Shown piece after piece: positions 31,497 to 33,091 of a DNA stretch of 33,091 bases. The stretch spans positions 1 through 33,091 of the forward strand of contig JACRMH010000050.1 in assembly GCA_016219545.1 (NCBI GenBank), read 5' to 3'. Source of the DNA: Chloroflexota bacterium (GTDB lineage Bacteria; Chloroflexota; Anaerolineae; Anaerolineales; Villigracilaceae). The notes under the pieces are model-generated. The model did no database searches, was not told the origin of the DNA, and saw only the letters and a list, made by a program, of their open reading frames with translations. A program made the position numbers and the translations under genes. Each line of letters opens with the position of its first letter. The stretch's first letter is position 1.

Positions 31497-33091
31497 CTAT
31501 TCCTGCCAAATTGATACTCGATTCCGTCCAGCTTGTTTGGCCAAATATAACGCTTTGTCTGCACGCACAAGTAATATATCCAAACTGGTACACCTTTCAT
31601 CCAGGGTTGTTACCCCCACACTCATGGTAACGGTCAATGAATGTCCATCTAAGTTAATCGCAGGCTCGGATACACAATGGCGAAGGCGTTCAGCCACGAT
31701 CTGCGCTCCCTCCAGGCTGGTCTCAAGCAGGAGTGCAGCAAATTCTTCGCCGCCGTAACGTCCCAGAATATCTATATCCCGCACTGTTTTCCGACAACGT
31801 TCGGCCACAATCTTTAGGACTTGATCGCCAGCAGCATGACCGTAGGTATCATTCACTTGTTTAAAGTGGTCAATATCTATCATGATCACTGCCAGTGGGC
31901 GCTGATACCGTCTCGCTCGTCCGAATTCGCGTTTGGACAATTCCATGAAATGATGGCGGTTGTGCAAGCCGGTCAGGCTGTCGGTACTGGCCAATTTTTG
32001 TACTTCGCTAAACAGCCTGGCATTTTGAATGGCAAGGGCAACCTGGTCAGCAAATGCCGCTACCAATCGGGCATGGTCTGATGTATAGAAGTCGGGTTTT
32101 GCATTATCCACTGCCAACATACCAATCACCTGATTTCCAACAATCAGAGGCACACCTAAAAAAGAGTGGATGTGACTATGAACGCCTTCGCGGAACGCTG
32201 CGTGAACGGAAGGTGCATCCGCTAAAATAAGCGCTCTGCGTTCTTGAATGACGACCGTGTTTGGATTGTCACCCGGTATCGGAAAACGCATTCCTACCAC
32301 AGCAGCCGAGTCTGACCAACCGCGTCCCCCTACAATCTCCAAATAACCTTCACCCAACAACTGTACTGAGGCGGTATCGTAAGGAACGACACGTTCCAGT
32401 TGTACCAGGATCCTTTCTATGGCTTCATCCTGCTCAAGTGTTGCCGCCACGATAGTACCGGCCTGTCGCAATGTTTCCGATTCTTGTGCATGGCGTTGTT
32501 CCTGTTGAAACAAGCGCACCTTTTCAATTGCAATGACCAATTGGTCTGCGAAAGTTACCATCAACCGCTCATCGGCGTCGCTAAAAGCATTCAGCTTCTT
32601 ATTTTCAATATTGATCACTCCAATCATGCGCTCCCCGATCTTAAGCGGTACACATAACTCGGACTGTGTTTTCGGATTTACTTCAAAGTAATCTGGCTCA
32701 AGACTTACATCTGGAATTCGCTGAATTTTACCGGTCCTTAAAACCTGACTCGTTAAACCTTTTCCCAGAGGGATTACCAAACGATCACTCCCCGACGTGC
32801 TTGTCGAACGAAACACACGCAACATGCCAGACGTTTCATCCACCAGACCGATATCAAAATAGTCCGGATGAAGTGCACTATTAATAACCCGGACAGCGTC
32901 TTCGATCAAGGTGTCAACGCTGGTGGCTTCCACCCCGATCGTAGCAAGACCATTCAGAATAGTCAGTTCATCCGCGCGTTGAAATGCGGCGGCGCGTTGG
33001 ATGTTCAGATCCCCGGCAAGTTTATTAAGTTGGGTCACAAGGCGGTTGCGCATCGCAATATTATGGGTGCCAAAACCAGCGACGACACTTA
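31497..33091 (-). CDS. GAF-GAF-GGDEF diguanylate cyclase (N-terminus cut by window edge)
   Basis: A cytosolic sensor making cyclic-di-GMP from GTP. Counting from the first in-frame ATG at 33053, two GAF-type sensor domains lie at about 35-170 and 205-340, each with the GAF-like phrase GVPLIVGNQVIGMLAVDN or CVPLKIGERMIGVINIEN. The catalytic GGDEF domain lies at about 355-515. The active-site loop is GGEEF (434-438), fully competent. RDID at 425-428, five residues ahead, is the product-inhibition site. The frame stays open from 33053 to the window end, so the gene very likely starts outside and may carry further sensor or membrane parts. It lies directly upstream of the receiver gene. Confidence 0.88.
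   Translation of the reverse strand, partial: SVVAGFGTHNIAMRNRLVTQLNKLAGDLNIQRAAAFQRADELTILNGLATIGVEATSVDTLIEDAVRVINSALHPDYFDIGLVDETSGMLRVFRSTSTSGSDRLVIPLGKGLTSQVLRTGKIQRIPDVSLEPDYFEVNPKTQSELCVPLKIGERMIGVINIENKKLNAFSDADERLMVTFADQLVIAIEKVRLFQQEQRHAQESETLRQAGTIVAATLEQDEAIERILVQLERVVPYDTASVQLLGEGYLEIVGGRGWSDSAAVVGMRFPIPGDNPNTVVIQERRALILADAPSVHAAFREGVHSHIHSFLGVPLIVGNQVIGMLAVDNAKPDFYTSDHARLVAAFADQVALAIQNARLFSEVQKLASTDSLTGLHNRHHFMELSKREFGRARRYQRPLAVIMIDIDHFKQVNDTYGHAAGDQVLKIVAERCRKTVRDIDILGRYGGEEFAALLLETSLEGAQIVAERLRHCVSEPAINLDGHSLTVTMSVGVTTLDERCTSLDILLVRADKALYLAKQAGRNRVSIWQE

Overview
The window looks like chromosomal DNA of a free-living carbohydrate-fermenting bacterium, most likely a Chloroflexota member of the Anaerolineae type. 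That assignment is inferred from gene content, roughly 50% GC, lipoprotein and small-membrane-protein content, and GTCATTGCGAG-type dispersed palindromes. It is not based on a marker gene; no rRNA or tRNA was seen.

Left half (about 1-15,300, all plus strand): a plant-polysaccharide oligosaccharide locus. A LacI-type repressor with a strong promoter and a perfect 20-bp operator is followed by a second, near-identical operator. Then come a sugar ABC importer (lipoprotein binding protein plus two permeases, no ATPase), xylose isomerase, a GH3 glycosidase, a DUF4380/epimerase-like protein, xylulokinase, a GH94 cellobiose phosphorylase and a GH1 beta-glucosidase. The set could import xylo- and cello-oligosaccharides, split them by hydrolysis (GH3, GH1) or phosphorolysis (GH94), and send xylose to xylulose-5-phosphate. 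Palindromic repeats sit between, and apparently inside, these genes. A 16-bp perfect hairpin closes the locus.

Right half (about 15,300-33,091, all minus strand): an envelope and general-stress-like island. From upstream to downstream it holds a GAF-GAF-GGDEF diguanylate cyclase (cut by the window edge), a stand-alone receiver, CsbD, GlsB/YeaQ-like, YggT-like, a 52-aa protein, a degenerate receiver, YtxH, two tiny membrane proteins and an ECF-type sigma factor. That sigma factor heads an operon of a BON-domain protein, a zinc alcohol dehydrogenase, a GlsB-like protein and a DUF3267 metalloprotease-like membrane protein. After an aspartase/fumarase-family lyase come two AI-2E-family permeases, a YihY protein, an FN3 lipoprotein, an EF-hand lipoprotein, an lmo0937-like protein, a coiled-coil lipoprotein overlapping an unrecognised gene, and a 42-aa membrane protein missed by length cut-offs.

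The most interesting signal is a recurring RNA-like leader. Five minus-strand genes carry a hairpin just upstream of their start codon with a conserved GGATG/TGATG apical loop and compensatory changes in the outer stem. Four of the five also carry a second conserved block (rc of TCTCCGCCACTTGGGGGA) 5' of the hairpin. It links a response regulator, the AI-2E operon, two lipoproteins and an lmo0937-like gene, and looks like a shared, possibly undescribed, cis-regulatory element or mobile leader cassette.
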